Below, one piece after another: positions 27,003-36,728 of a DNA stretch of 64,000 nucleotides; positions within the stretch are counted from its first letter, which is position 1, and every line of letters begins with the position of its first letter. A program made the position numbers and the translations under genes. This stretch comes from CAZEHJ01 sp964512485 (GTDB taxonomy: Bacteria > Bacteroidota > Rhodothermia > Rhodothermales > UBA10348), in contig CAZEHJ010000004.1 of assembly GCA_964512485.1 (NCBI GenBank), forward strand, positions 26,980 to 90,979, given 5' to 3'. Below the pieces are notes generated by a model. The model ran no database searches and was not told the origin of the DNA. It saw nothing but the letters and a program-made list of their open reading frames with translations.

Positions 27003-28022
27003 TCAACTCAGGTCATTCTGGACAATCAGAGAATCCGAAATGTCGAAGCGTATTTCTGTTTGATCACTGACGAATCCCTGAACCCTGGCAGTAAGCTCAA
27101 CATCTTCGCTTTTAATGGTCAACTCGGTAGACATTCCCAGGAACAGCTTGCCAGATATTTCACCGCTGAACTGACCCGAATCGGAAATCCTGATGTGCTC
27201 GGGTCGAATGGCCAGTGCAAACCCCTCCTCGACCGGCTGCCCCGCAAACCGCTGAATGTTGGCATTTGAGGTTATGATGTTGCTCGAGCCCAGAAACGAT
27301 GCAACGAATGCTGATTTCGGCCGATAATAGAGCTCTTCAGGCGCACCTGCCTGTACTATTCGTCCGCTTCGCATGACCGCAATATTGTCGGACAAAGCCA
27401 GGGCTTCCTCCTGGTCGTGTGTGACATAAATGCTGGTCAGGCCGAGCCGATGCTGCAGTTCTTTGAGTTCTCTTCGAGTCTGTTCTCTGAGCGCTACATC
27501 CAGATTTGACAGAGGTTCATCGAAGAGTATGACCTTGGGCTCGATCGCGATGGCTCGCGCCAGAGCAGTCCGTTGCTGTTGCCCACCCGATAGTGAAGTT
27601 ACCTGAGTGTCCCTGAAGCCAGATAAATCCACGCGACGAAGCGAATCTGATACAACCCGATCGATTTCTTGCTTTGATTTCCTACGAACCTTCAATCCAT
27701 ACGCGACATTCTCTCCCACAGTCATGTGAGGGAAAAGAGCGTAATTCTGAAAAACCATGGCTGTGGGTCTGCGGCGAGCCTCAACGCCAGTCACGTCCTG
27801 TTCACCGATTATCACTCTTCCCGTTTCAGGCTGTTCGAATCCTGAAATGATTCTAAGAGTGGTCGATTTGCCGCACCCACTCGGTCCGAGGAGCGAGCAA
27901 AATGACCCCGGCTTCACAACCAACGACACATCGTCGACGGCAACAAGATCCCCAAAGCGCTTGGAAACGCCTTCGAGACGGATTTCAACGGCCTGGTCCA
28001 CGGTATCTTGATTGTGAGTCAC
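27003..28022 (-). CDS. ABC transporter ATP-binding protein, PotA/FbpC-like
   Basis: The 339 residues comprise a nucleotide-binding domain and a C-terminal TOBE-type domain, as in spermidine/putrescine or iron(III) importers. Walker A GPSGCGKST, Q-loop MVFQNYALFPHM, signature LSGGQQQRTALARA, Walker B VILFDEPLSNLD and H-loop YVTHDQEEALAL are all present, so it should hydrolyse ATP. FALAIRPEHIRIS marks the TOBE part near residue 270. No permease or binding-protein gene adjoins it, so it is an orphan ATPase here. It begins 13 bases after sucC on the same strand and may be co-transcribed with it. Confidence 0.88.
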   Translation of the reverse strand: MTHNQDTVDQAVEIRLEGVSKRFGDLVAVDDVSLVVKPGSFCSLLGPSGCGKSTTLRIISGFEQPETGRVIIGEQDVTGVEARRRPTAMVFQNYALFPHMTVGENVAYGLKVRRKSKQEIDRVVSDSLRRVDLSGFRDTQVTSLSGGQQQRTALARAIAIEPKVILFDEPLSNLDVALREQTRRELKELQHRLGLTSIYVTHDQEEALALSDNIAVMRSGRIVQAGAPEELYYRPKSAFVASFLGSSNIITSNANIQRFAGQPVEEGFALAIRPEHIRISDSGQFSGEISGKLFLGMSTELTIKSEDVELTARVQGFVSDQTEIRFDISDSLIVQNDLS

Positions 28023-28035
28023 GGAGTGCCCGGTG

Positions 28036-29211
28036 TCAGGCAGACAGCGCTACGTTGATTTTATCCGCAGCCTCCTGGAAAATGATCGCGGTTTCAACCT
28101 CGAGACCGCTTTCATCCAGAATGGCCTTCCCTTCCTCGGCGTTGGTGCCCTGAAGGCGAACGATAAGAGGCAGAGCCATGTCAACCTTGCGGGCAGCTTC
28201 GACGACTCCTTTGGCGACCCGATCACAGCGGACAATTCCGCCGAAGATGTTCACCAGGATTGCTTTAACTCCTGGGTCCTTCAAAATAATTCGGAATCCC
28301 GCTTCAACTGTTTCCGGATTTGCTCCACCACCGACGTCCAGGAAGTTTGCCGGTTCTCCGCCCGCCAGTTTGATGATATCCATCGTGGCCATTGCGAGTC
28401 CGGCTCCATTGACCATGCAGCCCACGTTACCGTCGAGTTTTACATAATTGAGATGGTGCTCTCCAGCTTCGACTTCGAGAGGATCTTCTTCATGGACATC
28501 TCGCAGATCCGCCAGATCTTTATGTCTGTACAACGCATTGTCATCAATGTTGATTTTGGCGTCAATGGCCAAAACATCGCCGTCTTCGGTAAGCGTGAGA
28601 GGATTGATCTCAGCAATCGAGCAGTCACTGTCCTCATACGCCCTGTGCAGCGCGATAATGAATCGAACTGCCTTCTTGAAGGCATCACCCTCAAATCCCA
28701 GCCCGAAAGCCAGACGGCGTGCCTGAAAGCCCTGCAGGCCGATAACAGGATCAACCCACTCTTTCAGAATCAATTCTGGTGTTTCTTCGGCAACCGTTTC
28801 TATTTCGACGCCACCTTCTGTCGACGCCATGATGACAGTCTGGTTCTTTCCACGATCCAGCGTAATTCCGAGGTAAAACTCCTTCGCAATATCAACCGCG
28901 TCTGCGATCAACACGGAACGGACCTTCTGACCTTCAGCACCCGTCTGCGGAGTCTTGAGCATCATGCCCAGAATGGCATCGGCTTTCTCCCGGACTTCAT
29001 CGGTACTTTTGGCCAGCTTCACACCACCGCCTTTGCCGCGGCCTCCGGCGTGAATCTGAGCTTTGACTACAAACAGGTCGTTGCCCGTTTCTGCCTGAAG
29101 CTTTTCGGCCGCATCTACGGCTTCATCAGAAGAGGTGGCAAGAATTCCTTTTTGCACGGCGACGCCGTATTTGGCAAGGATTTCCTTGGCCTGATATTCG
29201 TGGACTTTCAT
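28036..29211 (-). CDS. sucC: succinyl-CoA ligase (ADP-forming) subunit beta
   Basis: SucC carries the ATP-grasp domain of succinyl-CoA synthetase, which makes ATP from succinyl-CoA in the TCA cycle. The 391-residue length is standard. MKVHEYQAKEILAKYGV opens the protein, QIHAGGRGKGGGVKLA lies near residue 48, EINPLTLTEDGDVLAIDAKINID near 200 is the Mg-ATP region, and FLDVGGGAN and NIFGGIVRCDRVA form the C-terminal CoA-ligase part. SucD is not adjacent and must be elsewhere. The gene is divergent from the LptF/G permease. Confidence 0.97.
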   Translation of the reverse strand: MKVHEYQAKEILAKYGVAVQKGILATSSDEAVDAAEKLQAETGNDLFVVKAQIHAGGRGKGGGVKLAKSTDEVREKADAILGMMLKTPQTGAEGQKVRSVLIADAVDIAKEFYLGITLDRGKNQTVIMASTEGGVEIETVAEETPELILKEWVDPVIGLQGFQARRLAFGLGFEGDAFKKAVRFIIALHRAYEDSDCSIAEINPLTLTEDGDVLAIDAKINIDDNALYRHKDLADLRDVHEEDPLEVEAGEHHLNYVKLDGNVGCMVNGAGLAMATMDIIKLAGGEPANFLDVGGGANPETVEAGFRIILKDPGVKAILVNIFGGIVRCDRVAKGVVEAARKVDMALPLIVRLQGTNAEEGKAILDESGLEVETAIIFQEAADKINVALSA

Positions 29212-29344
29212 GGATCTCGAATTGCGTAACTTGAATCCTGAAAATTACTGAGACCTGTGTCATTATGCCGGATCTCAAGGACCAAGATGACGATATTCTC
29301 CGTTTCTTATAGCGCGCGCTCCTTGCTCAACTGAAAATGCCTTG

Positions 29345-30427
29345 ATGACCTACGATCTGCACATCTTCAAACGGTTTCTCACCGGATATGCTCTGCTCAT
29401 TCTGGGGCTGATCGTTTTTTTCGTTGTACTGCACTACGTGGAGTATATCGATGACTTCATGGATCGGGGGGCAACGATGAACGACGTTTTTCTGGTTTAT
29501 TATCCCAACTACATTCCGGAAATCATACGTCTTACCTCGCCACTGGCTGTATTCATATCAGCAATTTTCCTCACCTCGCGACTCACCCAGAAACTTGAGT
29601 TTTCTTCTCTTCAGACGGCCGGGGTTTCGCTGTACCGACTGATGGCTCCGTTCGTGATCGCAGGAATCCTGATCACAGGATTCATTTTCTGGTTCAACGG
29701 ATGGATTGTGCCTCAAACGAATCAGATTCGATTGGCTTTTGAACAGGACTACACAAAGGATGGGCCTTCGCGTGCCGAATATGTCAATATCCACAGACAG
29801 AACGCCCCAAACAGTATTCTTTCGGTCAACTTTTATGAGCGAAAGTCGAAAACGGCGACGTCGATTACTCTTCAGACATTCAGTGATGCCGGTAGTCTCG
29901 TCGAAAGAATCGATGCCGACCGCATGACGTGGGACGATTCTCTTCGAGTCTGGCGCATCATATCCCCGGTCGTGCGGCGATTTGATAACGATGGTGAGCG
30001 GGGAAGGCGTCGAATGGAGGTGTTGGACACAACTCTCAGCCTGCTCCCCCGGGATCTAGCCCGCATTCAGGGAGACGTCGAAGCCATGACGATTTCTGAG
30101 GCCAGGAATTATCTGGACACGTTGGAAAGAACGGCGGCCAATCGAACGGGACCCTCTCTGGTAGCCTATCACAGCAAGTACTCGTATCCGTTCGCGAATC
30201 TGATACTGATCCTGCTGGCAGTTCCGTTGGCATCAGTACGACGGCGAGGAGGGCAGGCTGTCCAGATGGGACTTGGCCTTTTTATTGCGTTCGTTTATCT
30301 CGCCCTGATGAAGCTCGTTGAGCCATTCGGCTATGCTGGCAGCCTATCGCCCATTCTTGCATCCTGGCTCCCCCACCTGGCATTTCTACTGTTCGCTCTC
30401 GTGGTGGTTTTTCGGGCTCGCAAATAA
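29345..30427 (+). CDS. LptF/LptG family permease (YjgP/YjgQ)
   Basis: The 360-residue protein has the LptF/G layout: membrane helices near residues 10-33, 48-75 and 93-115, a soluble periplasmic domain of about 150 residues, and three C-terminal helices from about 275. YDLHIFKRFLTGYALLI is the family's N-terminal segment, with SPLAVFISAIFLTSRLTQKLE near 60-80. The pair LptF and LptG extracts lipopolysaccharide from the inner membrane. Only one is here, so which partner it is cannot be told. An in-frame TTG lies one codon before the ATG chosen. It is divergent from sucC and only 3 bases from the convergent DUF3467 gene. Confidence 0.85.
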   Translation: MTYDLHIFKRFLTGYALLILGLIVFFVVLHYVEYIDDFMDRGATMNDVFLVYYPNYIPEIIRLTSPLAVFISAIFLTSRLTQKLEFSSLQTAGVSLYRLMAPFVIAGILITGFIFWFNGWIVPQTNQIRLAFEQDYTKDGPSRAEYVNIHRQNAPNSILSVNFYERKSKTATSITLQTFSDAGSLVERIDADRMTWDDSLRVWRIISPVVRRFDNDGERGRRRMEVLDTTLSLLPRDLARIQGDVEAMTISEARNYLDTLERTAANRTGPSLVAYHSKYSYPFANLILILLAVPLASVRRRGGQAVQMGLGLFIAFVYLALMKLVEPFGYAGSLSPILASWLPHLAFLLFALVVVFRARK

Positions 30428-30430
30428 GAC

Positions 30431-30757
30431 TTAGGCTTCTCCTCCGGGTATTCCGAAGTGAATTTCCGGTCCCTGCGGGCCGGAATCTTCAATTTCACCA
30501 TGAGAGCGCTCAAATCGCTCAATATTGTCCGCCAGCGCTTTCAACAAGCGTTTTGCGTGCGGTGGAGAAACGATCACCCTGCTTTTCACCTTTGCTTTGG
30601 GGACTCCGGGCATTACACGAATGAAGTCCAGAATGAACTCTTCGGAGGAGTGTGCCAACATCACCAGATTGGAATACGTACCCTCGGCTATTTCTTCTGA
30701 GAGTTCAATATTCAATTGGGGACCTTTGCCTTTTGGTCCTTCCTGATTCTCCTTCAT
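30431..30757 (-). CDS. DUF3467 family protein
   Basis: The 108-residue protein matches DUF3467, a small cytoplasmic family of unknown function. Its signatures are LNIELSEEIAEGTYSNLVMLAHSS, broken as EEIAEGTYSNLVMLAHS, then EFILDFIRVMPGVPKAKVKSRVIVSP and HAKRLLKALADNIERFE. The C-terminus is acidic and Gly-rich. It lies downstream of the cystathionine beta-synthase gene on the same strand with a 69-base gap, and converges on the LptF/G gene. Confidence 0.85.
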   Translation of the reverse strand: MKENQEGPKGKGPQLNIELSEEIAEGTYSNLVMLAHSSEEFILDFIRVMPGVPKAKVKSRVIVSPPHAKRLLKALADNIERFERSHGEIEDSGPQGPEIHFGIPGGEA

Positions 30758-30826
30758 TTACTTTCACTCGTGTTTTGATATTGCGGGTTTTTAAAAATTC
30801 GGTGGCCGACTCTCGTTCCTGATGGA

Positions 30827-32206
30827 TTACGAATTCGAGGCCAATGCTTCTATCAGGTCGCTTTTTGTGATAATGGTGAAACCACCCATGTCGTCTTTTA
30901 CCAGCACGGCTCCAGGTGATTCAGTCAGCATGGATGTGAGGCCCCCGATAGGTATTGTTGGGTCAACGACAGAAAGCGGCGCACCCATATTGTCCGAAAC
31001 GGCATGCGAACGCGCCCCCGGCTCTTCAATCAGTCTATTAAGAACCACTGATTCGGTCAGACTGCCGACGACTGCTTCTCCCTCGATGACGGGAAGCTGT
31101 GAAACGGACGCATTTACCATGCGGTCAATTGCCGTCTGAAGAGTATCCGCGGGCGAAACTGAAATAAGCCCTCCGTCTCGCTCGGGAGCGAGGTCTCCGG
31201 CCGTCAATTCTTTGTCGCTGTCCAGAAAGCCCAGGCTTCGCATCCAGGTATCGTTGTATGTCTTCGACAGATAGCGGAATCCCGTATCCGGCAACAGAAT
31301 GACCACGACGTCGTCAGGATTGAGCTCCCCTTTGTGTGCTTCCAGCCATTTGAGTGCTCCGGAAACCGCCAATCCACTGGATTGACCGACAAACAGGCCT
31401 TCTTCTCGGGCCAGACGCCGCGTCATTATCATGTTTTCGCGGTCCGTCGAGCGCACATAGTCGTCAACGATATTAAAGTCCATGTTTCCAGCCAGGATAT
31501 CCTCGCCCGCCCCCTCTGTGAGGTATGGATAGATCTCTTTGTCGTCAAATTCGCCGGTAAAGAAATACTTGTGGTAAACGGACCCAAACGTATCCACACC
31601 TATGAGTTTTATGCTCTTGTTCTGCTCTTTCAGATAGCGTCCCGTGCCCGATATCGTTCCACCCGTTCCGGCGGAAGCCACATAATGGCTAACCTTTCCG
31701 TCGGTTTGTGACCAGATCTCCGGTCCTGAAGTCTGGTAGTGTGCCTCGGCATTTGCAGGATTGTCATACTGATTCAGGTACACGGCATTCGGAGTTTCTT
31801 CCGCCAGTCGCTTCGAGACCGAGTAGTACGATCTCGCATCCTCAGGAGCCACGTTGGTGGGGCAAACGAGAACTTCGGCACCCAACGCGCGGAGCATGTC
31901 TGCCTTCTCTGGACTCTGTTTGTCTGTGGTGACAAAAATGCACTCATAACCGCGATCAATAGCTGCCAGAGCGATACCAGCACCTGTGTTCCCGCTTGTG
32001 CCTTCCACAATGGTTCCGCCCGGTTTCAGATCGCCCGATGCTTCAGCTGCATCAATCATGGCAACTCCGATTCGATCCTTGACCGATCCACCCGGATTGA
32101 AGTACTCAACCTTGGCCAATACCGTGCAAGGAAGGTGTGAAGCGATTTTATTCAGCTTGACGAGAGGTGTGTTGCCGACCGTGTCGAGTATGGAGTCGTG
32201 CCACAT
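30827..32206 (-). CDS. cystathionine beta-synthase with C-terminal CBS pair
   Basis: This PLP enzyme condenses serine (or acetylserine) with homocysteine or sulfide. Residues 1-325 form the fold-type II domain: GNTPLVKLNKI, the PLP-binding Lys in NPGGSVKDRIG near residue 42, EGTSGNTGAGIALAA as the phosphate loop, and ASAGTGGTISGTGRYLKE. Residues about 345-455 carry two CBS motifs, which in human CBS regulate activity. At 459 residues it fits the CBS class rather than the 310-residue cysteine synthases, but substrate choice is not certain. It is divergent from the histidine kinase. Confidence 0.88.
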   Translation of the reverse strand: MWHDSILDTVGNTPLVKLNKIASHLPCTVLAKVEYFNPGGSVKDRIGVAMIDAAEASGDLKPGGTIVEGTSGNTGAGIALAAIDRGYECIFVTTDKQSPEKADMLRALGAEVLVCPTNVAPEDARSYYSVSKRLAEETPNAVYLNQYDNPANAEAHYQTSGPEIWSQTDGKVSHYVASAGTGGTISGTGRYLKEQNKSIKLIGVDTFGSVYHKYFFTGEFDDKEIYPYLTEGAGEDILAGNMDFNIVDDYVRSTDRENMIMTRRLAREEGLFVGQSSGLAVSGALKWLEAHKGELNPDDVVVILLPDTGFRYLSKTYNDTWMRSLGFLDSDKELTAGDLAPERDGGLISVSPADTLQTAIDRMVNASVSQLPVIEGEAVVGSLTESVVLNRLIEEPGARSHAVSDNMGAPLSVVDPTIPIGGLTSMLTESPGAVLVKDDMGGFTIITKSDLIEALASNS

Positions 32207-32367
32207 AGTAAGATTATTTCCTGATACAGAGCCGGAATCGGCGCTATGGATGGATGAGCAAATGGTCTATATTCCGCGAACGAACCGCGCATGGAAAGGT
32301 ACGGTTCCTGCTCGACACCGATTGAGAAGCGGATGCGAATCAATCGTAAATCAATTACCAATCAGTT

Positions 32368-33810
32368 GTGGCGCCTTCTTCTGACCATATTTCGATGATC
32401 GAACCTGATCTGCTGGTTGCGACCTGCAGCTCAGACGGACATGTCCTGATGCGAAACTCGGCGTGGAAGGCGGTTTTTGGGGAGGATGAGGATCTCTGGG
32501 GTCTGCTCATGCCTAACGATCGGGAAACCGCCGAACAGAACCTGAACGAGGCGGCTCGCGGATCACTCGTCACTCATGCGCTGTTTATGGTAGAGTCGCC
32601 TCATCGAGATATTCCTACGCCCGTTCTGCTTCATTTTGTCCCCGTCGCCTCGGACGGTGCTGCTGCATCCAACGCGGTTGCCATTTCCGGCGAGGTGTTG
32701 GCTGAACCATCGACTTGGACCGAAAGCCAGACTCATCGCCACCGAATGGAAACTCTCGGAAGAATGACCATGGGGATGGCGCACGACTTCAACAACCTTC
32801 TCAGTGGAATATTGGGACACATTGAGCTCTGGCGTATCGAATCAACTCTGGACGATGCTGCGAAAAGCCATGTCGCCATGATTGAGAAAGCTGCCGAAAA
32901 CGGAGCTGAGCTGATTTCCAAAATTCAGCGCTACATAAGACAGGAAGCCCAATCGCAGCATGAACCGCTTGATCTTGCTCCGCTCATCGCAGAGTGCGTC
33001 TCCTTTACCAGACCCTATTGGTACAATGAACCCCGAAGACAGGGGATCAATATCGAGGTTCACCAACACTTCGAGGACCTTCCGTCAGTAGAGGGCTCCA
33101 GATCGGAGCTTCGGGATGTATTTGTCAACATGATTCTGAATGCTGTGCACGCGATGCCGGAAGGCGGCTCGATCACTCTCGAAGGCAAGGCATCCGATTC
33201 TGAAGTCATTATCAGGTTGTCTGATACTGGTACAGGAATGAGCGACGATGTGCAAAACAGGATCTTTGAACCTTTGTTTTCGACGAAAGCCGAGCGCGGT
33301 ACGGGGATGGGACTCTCCGTCGTCGCAGGTACGATGCGCGAGCACCGCGGAAGTGTCTCTGTAGAATCTACTCTTGGTACAGGAACCACATTTACGCTTC
33401 GTTTTCCTCTTTCATCTTTAAAAGATGAGGCAGACGAGAGAGGGATTCCTTCGGGCTTGAAAATCGAATCCTGGAGGCTTCTTGTTGTCGACGACGAAGA
33501 AATGGTCCGAAACGTTGTTTCGCGCCTGCTGGCCGTCCGCGGTCACGATGTTGTCGCAGTCGAATCTGGAAGCGAAGCAGTCCGTGTATTCGAAAGCGGA
33601 GATTTCGATCTGATTGTTACGGATCAAGGAATGCCCGAAATGACGGGTCGTGAATTGGCCCACAACATCAGAAAACTCGATCCTTCCATACCCATTTTGC
33701 TACTCACAGGCGACACGGATATTGTGGTCGACTCGAATGAAATTAATCATGTGCTGACAAAACCGTTCAAAATCGACGAGATCGAAAGCGTTATTGCTTC
33801 GTTGACCTGA
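32368..33810 (+). CDS. hybrid sensor histidine kinase with C-terminal receiver
   Basis: The 480-residue protein has a PAS-like N-terminus (about residues 12-110; MIEPDLLVATCSSDGHVLMRN), a HisKA dimerization helix with phospho-acceptor His139 in GMAHDFNNLL, an ATPase domain with NMILNAVHAM, SDTGTGM and GTGMGLSVV, and a receiver with acidic pair VVDDEE, phospho-acceptor Asp419 in VTDQGMP, LTGD and TKPF. No membrane helix is visible, so it senses a cytoplasmic signal. There is no output domain and no adjacent DNA-binding regulator. The start used is GTG; an in-frame ATG follows at 32395. Confidence 0.88.
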   Translation: MAPSSDHISMIEPDLLVATCSSDGHVLMRNSAWKAVFGEDEDLWGLLMPNDRETAEQNLNEAARGSLVTHALFMVESPHRDIPTPVLLHFVPVASDGAAASNAVAISGEVLAEPSTWTESQTHRHRMETLGRMTMGMAHDFNNLLSGILGHIELWRIESTLDDAAKSHVAMIEKAAENGAELISKIQRYIRQEAQSQHEPLDLAPLIAECVSFTRPYWYNEPRRQGINIEVHQHFEDLPSVEGSRSELRDVFVNMILNAVHAMPEGGSITLEGKASDSEVIIRLSDTGTGMSDDVQNRIFEPLFSTKAERGTGMGLSVVAGTMREHRGSVSVESTLGTGTTFTLRFPLSSLKDEADERGIPSGLKIESWRLLVVDDEEMVRNVVSRLLAVRGHDVVAVESGSEAVRVFESGDFDLIVTDQGMPEMTGRELAHNIRKLDPSIPILLLTGDTDIVVDSNEINHVLTKPFKIDEIESVIASLT

Positions 33811-33909
33811 CGAATCATACACTTTACCGACAAGATGTCAGAAACCTCCGTTTGGCCTGGTTTTTGGGCTCGGGAAGACGTCAATTACCGCCGACATTAA
33901 AACCGCAAT

Positions 33910-36414
33910 ATGAATCAGGATCTGGTTCTTCTTCTGGATGACGATCCAGAACAGAGTATTCCCCTTCCTACGGCTGACGAAGAGAAGGCAATGAGCACGT
34001 CCGATATTCCGGACACGCTGCCCATTCTCACACTTCGCAATACAGTCCTCTTCCCGGGTGTGGTTCTCCCCATCACGGTTGGCCGCGATACGTCATTGAA
34101 GCTCGTCAAGGATGCGTTTGGAGATGACCGATTGATCGGCGTTGTAGCTCAACGCAGTTCCGAGACAGAGAATCCGACTCCTGGCGACCTGTTCGAATAC
34201 GGTACTGTGGCAAGCATCCTCAAGCTGATCAAGATGCCCGACGGAACGAAGTCGATCGTAATTCAGGGCAAGCGGCGATTCAGGGTGTCCGAGTATGTAC
34301 AGGTCGATCCATACTTCACCGCGCGCGTCGAGCCGGTCGTAGAAGACCTCGCCGGAGAAGACATTGAAATCCAGGCACGGATCAGATCGATAAAGGAACT
34401 GGCGATTCAAATTGTCAATCTTTCTCCGAATCTGCCAAGTGAGGCAGCTTACGCGATCCAGAATATCGAGTCACCGACCTTTCTGATTCACTTCATTGCC
34501 TCGAATCTTCAGATTGAGGTGGAAGACAAGCAGGATTTGCTTGAAACACTTCCTCTCATAGATCGAGCCGATCTGGTAATGGACTATCTGAACCAGGAAC
34601 TGCAGGTTCTGCAGCTCTCGGAAGAAATCCGCACGCGAGTCAAAACAGATGTCGACCAACAGCAGCGAGAATACCTGTTGCGTCAGCAGTTGAAGGCTAT
34701 CCAGGACGAATTGGGAGAAACCGAGGGCAACGGAGCAGAGGTCCGGGACCTGAGAGACAAAGCAGAACAGAAGGCTCTTCCCGATTACGTCAGAGAAGTA
34801 CTGAACAAGGAAATGGACAAGCTGTCCAGATCCAATCCGGCTTCTCCCGACTACGCGGTGACCAGAAATTACATCGACTGGATTCTCGATATCCCGTGGC
34901 TCGACTATTCGAAAGACAAACTTGATATTCCGAAAGCCGGCAAGATCCTGAATGAAGACCATTATGGTCTCGAAGCCGTCAAGCAGCGTATTCTCGAATA
35001 CCTCGCCGTGCTGAAGCTGAAAGGAGATATGAAAGCACCCATTCTTTGCTTTCATGGTCCTCCGGGAGTTGGAAAAACCAGTCTGGGCAAGAGCATCGCC
35101 CGTGCCCTCGGGCGCGAATTCGTCCGCATGTCACTGGGTGGCGTCCGGGATGAAGCCGAAATTCGCGGCCATCGTCGCACGTATGTAGGTGCTCTCCCGG
35201 GCAGGGTTATTCAGGGCATGAAGAAGGCGGGGACAGCGAATCCTGTCTTTATGTTGGATGAAGTTGACAAGCTGGGCTCCGACTTTCGCGGAGATCCATC
35301 TTCGGCGCTGCTCGAAGTACTGGATCCGGAGCAGAACATCGCCTTCAACGATCACTATCTGGAAGTCGATTACGATCTCTCCAACGTCTTATTCATCGCG
35401 ACGGCGAACTATCTGGAGATGATTCCTGCACCTCTGCGTGACCGAATGGAGATGATCGAAATCAACGGATACACGCAGGAAGAAAAACTGGCGATCGCGA
35501 AACAGTACCTGGTTCCAAGACAGATTGACCGAAACGGGCTCAAGAAAGAGCAATTCAATATCTCGAATCAAGCACTGAAACTGGTCATCGATGGCTACAC
35601 CCGTGAATCCGGTGTTCGACAGCTTGAAAGGACCGTAGGGGCGGTAGCCCGTGGAGTCGCCAAGAAAGTTGCCATGGGTGAATCTGACGGCGAAAAAGTC
35701 GAAGCAGAACACATCGAGTCCTACCTGAAGGCTCGTAAATACTTCTCTGACGTTGCCGAGAGAACCGTCGTCCCCGGTGTTGCGACCGGGCTCGCCTGGA
35801 CCCCGGTCGGCGGAGACATCCTCTTCATCGAGGTTTCCGTCTCACGTGGCTCAGGCCGAATGATCCTGACCGGGCAGTTGGGCGATGTAATGAAAGAATC
35901 GGCTCAGGCAGCTCTCTCCTACGTAAAGGCCAACGCAGACAACTGGGACATTCCTTCCGATGCGTTCCGCTATTGGGATCTACATATTCACGTACCTGCT
36001 GGTGCCGTCCCGAAGGATGGACCCTCTGCCGGTGTGGCTATGTTGAGTGCACTGATCTCCATCTACACGCAGCGTCGAGTCCTACACAACGTCGCCATGA
36101 CAGGTGAAATCACGCTCAGAGGTCTGGTCCTTCCGGTGGGTGGTATCAAGGAAAAAGTCCTTGCTGCGAAGCGCGCCGGGATCAAAGCAGTCATTCTTCC
36201 TGAAAAGAACCGCAAAGATGTCGAGGAGATAAAAGCGTCCTCACTTCGCGGTCTGAAGATTACGTACGTGAAGAGAATGGAAGATGTGGTTGAGCTGGCG
36301 TTGCAAAAACGAGCGATCAACAAGCCTCGGGCGTTCTTTACGATTCCCGATTCGGAAAAACCGAACGTCAAAGCGGGATCTAACGGAACTGCCCATTCGA
36401 GCGCAAACGCATAA
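33910..36414 (+). CDS. lon: endopeptidase La (Lon protease)
   Basis: Lon is an ATP-driven cytoplasmic protease for damaged and regulatory proteins. The 834-residue protein has the LON substrate-binding domain (LPILTLRNTVLFPGVVLPI near residue 37, split as LRNTVLFPGVVLP), AAA+ Walker A GPPGVGKT at 383-390 and Walker B FMLDEVDK. The proteolytic Ser706 (KDGPSAGVAM) and Lys749 (KEKVLAAKRAG) have the 43-residue spacing known from E. coli. An in-frame ATG at 33991 is an alternative start just before the LON domain; the first 27 residues are acidic. Confidence 0.97.
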   Translation: MNQDLVLLLDDDPEQSIPLPTADEEKAMSTSDIPDTLPILTLRNTVLFPGVVLPITVGRDTSLKLVKDAFGDDRLIGVVAQRSSETENPTPGDLFEYGTVASILKLIKMPDGTKSIVIQGKRRFRVSEYVQVDPYFTARVEPVVEDLAGEDIEIQARIRSIKELAIQIVNLSPNLPSEAAYAIQNIESPTFLIHFIASNLQIEVEDKQDLLETLPLIDRADLVMDYLNQELQVLQLSEEIRTRVKTDVDQQQREYLLRQQLKAIQDELGETEGNGAEVRDLRDKAEQKALPDYVREVLNKEMDKLSRSNPASPDYAVTRNYIDWILDIPWLDYSKDKLDIPKAGKILNEDHYGLEAVKQRILEYLAVLKLKGDMKAPILCFHGPPGVGKTSLGKSIARALGREFVRMSLGGVRDEAEIRGHRRTYVGALPGRVIQGMKKAGTANPVFMLDEVDKLGSDFRGDPSSALLEVLDPEQNIAFNDHYLEVDYDLSNVLFIATANYLEMIPAPLRDRMEMIEINGYTQEEKLAIAKQYLVPRQIDRNGLKKEQFNISNQALKLVIDGYTRESGVRQLERTVGAVARGVAKKVAMGESDGEKVEAEHIESYLKARKYFSDVAERTVVPGVATGLAWTPVGGDILFIEVSVSRGSGRMILTGQLGDVMKESAQAALSYVKANADNWDIPSDAFRYWDLHIHVPAGAVPKDGPSAGVAMLSALISIYTQRRVLHNVAMTGEITLRGLVLPVGGIKEKVLAAKRAGIKAVILPEKNRKDVEEIKASSLRGLKITYVKRMEDVVELALQKRAINKPRAFFTIPDSEKPNVKAGSNGTAHSSANA

Positions 36415-36482
36415 TCCCTGCTGATTGCCTCCAGGCTCGCTACGCTAGGCATCTCTGCTGAACTGATCCTCACTGTTGAGGG

Positions 36483-36707
36483 CTAGAGCGGAGTCTCGTC
36501 CTCTTCCAGTACCACGGCATCGTCAATTTCGTCGTCCATGCCTTCCGCAAACGCATTTTCGGCGAGGGTCCAGACGTCACCAATCGTATTGACAGTAAAA
36601 TCCACGACAGCACCGAGCGTTTTGAACGCAGTACCGGCAATAAACACAGCCTTTCCGACGGTGTTCAGGCGGTCGAACTCGACGATTCTGTTGTCTTCAC
36701 TGGACAT
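36483..36707 (-). CDS. small hypothetical protein, paralogue of its neighbour, acidic tail
   Basis: I do not recognise this 74-residue protein. It has an amphipathic helical core (GKAVFIAGTAFKTLGAVVD, residues 18-36) and a strongly acidic C-terminus (DDEIDDAVVLEEDETPL). The core resembles that of the preceding gene (ERAFFLVESALKTVVDG), with the shared pattern basic-A-x-F...A-hydrophobic-K-T. The two genes lie 21 bases apart on the same strand. No membrane segment long enough to be certain is seen. It converges on lon. A phasin-like or surface-binding role is a guess. Confidence 0.6.
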   Translation of the reverse strand: MSSEDNRIVEFDRLNTVGKAVFIAGTAFKTLGAVVDFTVNTIGDVWTLAENAFAEGMDDEIDDAVVLEEDETPL

Positions 36708-36728
36708 AGCCTGATGGTTAGAATGAGG

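Noticed and set aside
28033..29229. 398-codon open frame on the plus strand opposite sucC
   Set aside because: It lies wholly antisense to a highly conserved gene and its translation resembles no family. Long antisense frames are common over biased codon use.
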